From DASQPR01 sp035713725 (GTDB lineage: Bacteria; Actinomycetota; Actinomycetes; Mycobacteriales; Micromonosporaceae), in contig DASTMZ010000060.1 of assembly GCA_035713725.1 (NCBI GenBank), forward strand, positions 1 through 16,376: 16,376 bases of DNA, in the 5' to 3' direction. Position 1 is the first letter of the stretch. Every line of letters begins with the position of its first letter. The notes below the pieces were generated by a model, which was not told the DNA's origin, searched no databases, and worked only from the letters and a program-made list of their open reading frames with translations. Positions 14,425 to 16,376 of the stretch are shown piece after piece. Made by a program: the position numbers and the translations under genes.

Positions 14425-14435
14425 TACACTAGTGT
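14425..14435 (+). promoter_or_regulatory. Candidate -10 box overlapped by a 10-bp palindrome
   Basis: TACACT (14425-14430) fits TAnnnT and ends 7 nt before an ATG at 14438 and 11 nt before the ATG at 14442. ACACTAGTGT (14426-14435) is a perfect palindrome covering it, so a dimeric repressor could block it. The ATG at 14438 opens only a six-codon frame (MHEDRR, stop) that overlaps the main start by sequence. Confidence 0.4.
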
Positions 14436-14441
14436 CAATGC

Positions 14442-15766
14442 ATGAGGATCGACGGTGACGAATCAGCGGAGCCGTCGATCGATATTCTCACCGACCGGTT
14501 GACCGCTCGCGCGCGTGCGGCGGCGATCGCCTACGCCGCGTTGCTCGAGACGGCCGTCGAGGCGGCGGATCGAGAGCCGGTCGGATTTGATACGGATCTC
14601 GTTGCGTTCACGCTCGCCTGGAGTCAAAGCAACGCGAGGTGGCACGTGGAGTTCGGTCGCTACCTCCAACGCGTGATCAAGCCAGTCTGGTCAGCACTAT
14701 GCGACGGCGACCTCGACGTGGCTCGTGCCCGCGTGTTCCACGACGTGCTTGTGGCGGTCGACGACGACCTCGCGTTGGCGATCGCGGTGGACTTCGTCGC
14801 GCGTGCACCGGGCTGGACGACCGGCCAATTGCGAGACCGGCTGCGGCGGGCGGTTCTCCGAGTGGATCCGAACGGCGCGGCGGAGCGCACCGCGCGAACG
14901 GTCGAACAGCGGCGGCTCGTGCTGGCCGCCGAGCAGCACTCGACCGCCTCGATGTTCGCGTCCTGTCTGCCTGCGGCACGTGCTGTCGCCGCGTTCGAAC
15001 GTGTGGATGCGTTTGCGCGAGCGCGTCGCGCCGACGGAGACGAGCGGACGCTCGATCAACTTCGCGCCGATACGTTTCTCGATCTGCTGGAGGGCGTGTC
15101 GATTGGCACGTCGCCGGTACACCGTCGGGGCGTCGTCGAGATTTCGGTGCCGTGGTCGACTCTCGCCCGCGGTCTCGACCCGACGAGTGTCCAGGCTCGA
15201 ACGTGGCGTGCGATGGAGTCGCCGTCGGGAAACCCGAGCCAACTGCCGAACCCGCTGTGTTGGCCGGGTTCGGGCCGATCGAGGCGCCGGCCGGACGCGA
15301 TCTGATCGCGGCTCTAGTCGGACGTCACGACGTGCGCTGGCGGATCCGCGTCGACCGCGCGGATGGTGAACTGCACCGGATCGGCATGCTGCCGCGCCCC
15401 CGGGATCGCGACGATCTCAGAGGGTGCCTCGAGCAGATCCGCCACACTGCCCGCGCAAAGTGCGGTCCGCCGGTCGAAGCGGATCCTCGTCGACGCATCC
15501 CCGGTCCGGCGTTGTCGCGGTGGATCCGCGCACGGGACGGCACGTGTCGGGCGCCTGGCTGCCGCGTGCCTGCGTCGGCGTGCGACATCGACCACACCGT
15601 CGATCACTCCAGCGGCGGCCTGACGACACACGACAACCTCGCGTTGCTGTGCCGGCATCATCACCGCCTCAAGCACGAAGCGGGTTGGCACGTGCAGCAG
15701 CCGAGACCGGGCGCGCTGGTGTGGACCTCGCCGTACGGTTCGCGGTTCAGTCGCACAGCCGACTGA
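14442..15766 (+). CDS. DUF222 / HNH endonuclease (13E12 family), parts joined by a -1 frame change
   Basis: The zero frame runs 14442-15305 (287 aa) and carries the DUF222 part: TARARAAAIAYAALLE, ARARVFHDVLVAVDD, DQLRADTFLDLLEG, VEISVPWSTLARGL. The rest of the family pattern continues in the -1 frame to 15766: PAVLAGFGPI, WIRARDGTCRAPGC, and the HNH core. Joining the frames at 15233 gives 441 aa, the normal length for the family. The zero frame stops 72 nt after the junction. These proteins occur in many copies in actinobacteria; their nuclease role is inferred from the HNH motif. No Shine-Dalgarno sequence precedes 14442; TACACT 11 nt upstream suggests a nearly leaderless mRNA. Either the gene uses programmed frameshifting (slippery heptamer at 15227) or it is a pseudogene with one base deleted. 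I hold both open. Confidence 0.82.
15227..15273 (+). other. Candidate -1 ribosomal frameshift site with downstream structure
   Basis: GGGAAAC (15227-15233) is read in the zero frame as TCG GGA AAC, so it has exact X_XXY_YYZ phasing; after slippage the two tRNAs pair with GGG and AAA. Lambda phage G-T uses the related G_GGA_AAG. Downstream, GCCAAC (15238-15243) pairs with GTTGGC (15259-15264), starting 4 nt after the heptamer, and CCGAACCCG (15246-15254) pairs with CGGGTTCGG (15265-15273), starting 12 nt after. The two stems interlock as a pseudoknot topology, though the zero-length last loop would strain a classical fold, so they may be alternatives. Confidence 0.5.
15227..15766 (+). CDS. HNH nuclease part in the -1 frame
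   Basis: This is the C-terminal half of the DUF222/HNH gene. In order: AVLAGFGPI (linker typical of the family), ALSRWIRARDGTCRAPGC with a Cys pair (codons near 15545 and 15560), DIDHTVDH (15584-15607, first HNH histidines), HDNLALLC and CRHHHRLKH (15650-15676). The pattern C-x4-C ... DIDH ... H-x-N-L ... C-x-x-H/H-H is the zinc-binding, metal-dependent HNH fold. It lacks its own RBS and a good start codon at its beginning; a GTG at 15257 is the first in-frame candidate, but it would cut the family linker. That supports expression as part of a fusion. Confidence 0.75.
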   Translation, partial: GKPEPTAEPAVLAGFGPIEAPAGRDLIAALVGRHDVRWRIRVDRADGELHRIGMLPRPRDRDDLRGCLEQIRHTARAKCGPPVEADPRRRIPGPALSRWIRARDGTCRAPGCRVPASACDIDHTVDHSSGGLTTHDNLALLCRHHHRLKHEAGWHVQQPRPGALVWTSPYGSRFSRTAD

Positions 15767-15769
15767 GAC

Positions 15770-15810
15770 ACGTCTGCGCCGACGACAACCGTGCGCGCCG
15801 GCGCGGACGT
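15770..15810 (+). terminator. Hairpin terminator after the DUF222/HNH gene
   Basis: ACGTCTGCGCC (15770-15780) pairs with GGCGCGGACGT (15800-15810) over 11 bp with one U-G wobble, loop 19 nt, starting 4 nt after the stop codon. The palindrome CGCGCCGGCGCG (15794-15805) overlaps its right arm and offers an alternative fold. No U-tract. Confidence 0.5.
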
Positions 15811-15854
15811 CTTCCGGTGTGTCCAGCAAAGAGTTACCGGGGGAGTTGGCGACC

Positions 15855-16376
15855 GTGCATGAGTTGATCTCGAAGAGAAACGTGACCAGAGCCGCCATGG
15901 TCGGCGTCGCGGCGATGGCAACCGCGATCGCCTTGGCTGCGTGTGCTGCCACGCCGACAGCCAGGGCGCTGCCGGCCTCGACCGCGGGCGTGCCTGCGAA
16001 CGGCGCCGTCGCCACATTGCCGAGCGGTTCTCCGAGCGGGTCCGCCACGATGGGCGCGACATCCCCGACTACCCCGTCGCCCGCGCCGACGGTCGTCGCG
16101 ACGGCCACAGCCAAGGCACATGCACCTGCGTGCCAAGCTCGTGACTTCACCGCGACCGGCGTGCGCGACGACGGTGCCATGGGCACCTCATACTTCAGCA
16201 TCGAGATGAGCAACCACGGGAACCCCTGCGTCGTGCCGGGTCTTCCAGCTCTCTTCGACACGCGGACCGACGGGTCGGTGGTGCGCGTGCCGTTCGTACG
16301 GGTCGACGAGCCGGGTAGCCCCTCCGCGCTAGCGATCCCGCACGGGAAGACCGCGGTGATGGTCGTACACATCCCG
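15855..16376 (+). CDS. DUF4232 domain lipoprotein (3' end cut by window edge)
   Basis: 174 codons are visible, open to the window end. Residues 1-30 are a lipoprotein signal: HELISKRNVTR, an Ala/Val/Met-rich core, then lipobox L-A-A-C with the lipidated cysteine at C30. Residues about 31-90 are an Ala/Pro/Ser/Thr-rich spacer. From about 91 (PACQARDFTATGVRDDGAMG, then YFSIEMSNHGNPCVVPGLPAL) it matches DUF4232, an extracytoplasmic domain common in actinobacterial lipoproteins, with two cysteines that may form a disulfide. The start GTG at 15855 is chosen because GGGGGAG (15839-15845) lies 9 nt upstream and the signal peptide starts there; a GTG at 15882 would shorten the basic region. It follows the DUF222/HNH gene and its hairpin by 45 nt, so its promoter should be in that short gap. 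The function of the domain is unknown. Confidence 0.85.
   Translation, partial: MHELISKRNVTRAAMVGVAAMATAIALAACAATPTARALPASTAGVPANGAVATLPSGSPSGSATMGATSPTTPSPAPTVVATATAKAHAPACQARDFTATGVRDDGAMGTSYFSIEMSNHGNPCVVPGLPALFDTRTDGSVVRVPFVRVDEPGSPSALAIPHGKTAVMVVHIP

Noticed and set aside
14639..15766. Treating the whole 375-codon -1 frame as an independent gene from 14639
   Set aside because: Before about 15200 its translation is Arg-rich and lacks the DUF222 pattern, which is in the zero frame; only the part after the slippery site matches the family.
1..16376. tRNA, rRNA, CRISPR array, insertion sequence or phage genes
   Set aside because: I looked for these on both strands and saw no cloverleaf, rRNA-like segment, spaced repeats, transposase or phage motif. 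The only element with mobile-family flavour is the DUF222/HNH gene.

Overview
The window looks like chromosomal DNA from a high-GC actinobacterium (Actinomycetota; I cannot fix the genus). Reasons: strong G/C preference at third codon positions, frequent GTG starts, several starts without a Shine-Dalgarno sequence but with a TAnnnT hexamer just upstream (leaderless style), and actinobacterial families: FilP-type polar coiled coils, a 13E12-type DUF222/HNH protein, a DUF4232 lipoprotein, crotonyl-CoA carboxylase/reductase, and a short zinc-ribbon-like protein seen in Streptomyces relatives.

Layout. 1-1277 (-): aldehyde dehydrogenase, 3' end cut by the window edge. 1551-3569 and 3758-5782 (+): two tandem paralogous secreted proteins, each with signal peptide, PD40/TolB-like propeller and three CWB2 repeats, each followed by a hairpin and preceded by a similar promoter plus leader. 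5965-7755 (+): a protein made of two head-to-tail 3-hydroxyacyl-CoA dehydrogenases. 7862-8170 and 8196-8990 (+): small Cys/His protein and alpha/beta hydrolase, probably co-transcribed. 9042-11024 and 11363-12577 (-): two FilP/DivIVA-like coiled-coil proteins. 12785-14140 (-): ccr. 14442-15766 (+): DUF222/HNH gene whose two parts lie in different frames. 15855-16376 (+): DUF4232 lipoprotein, cut by the right edge.

Functional themes. The double 3-hydroxyacyl-CoA dehydrogenase and ccr fit one C4 acyl-CoA route (acetoacetyl-CoA to 3-hydroxybutyryl-CoA; crotonyl-CoA to ethylmalonyl-CoA), as in the ethylmalonyl-CoA pathway or extender-unit supply, although they are about 5 kb apart and on opposite strands. 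The coiled-coil pair resembles the adjacent scy/filP polarity genes of Streptomyces. The CWB2 pair is a cell-surface module.

Most interesting signal. The DUF222-to-HNH frame change needs a -1 shift. At 15227-15233, in the overlap of the two frames, the zero frame reads G_GGA_AAC, a canonical -1 slippery heptamer, followed by two interlocking inverted repeats (15238-15273). This is either programmed -1 frameshifting that yields a 287-aa DUF222-only protein and a 441-aa DUF222-HNH protein, or a one-base deletion that happens to sit at such a site. Second is the shared promoter/leader of the CWB2 paralogs, where a TA(C/G)ATT hexamer is followed within 4-5 nt by ATGCGCC, which pairs with a downstream GGCGCA.
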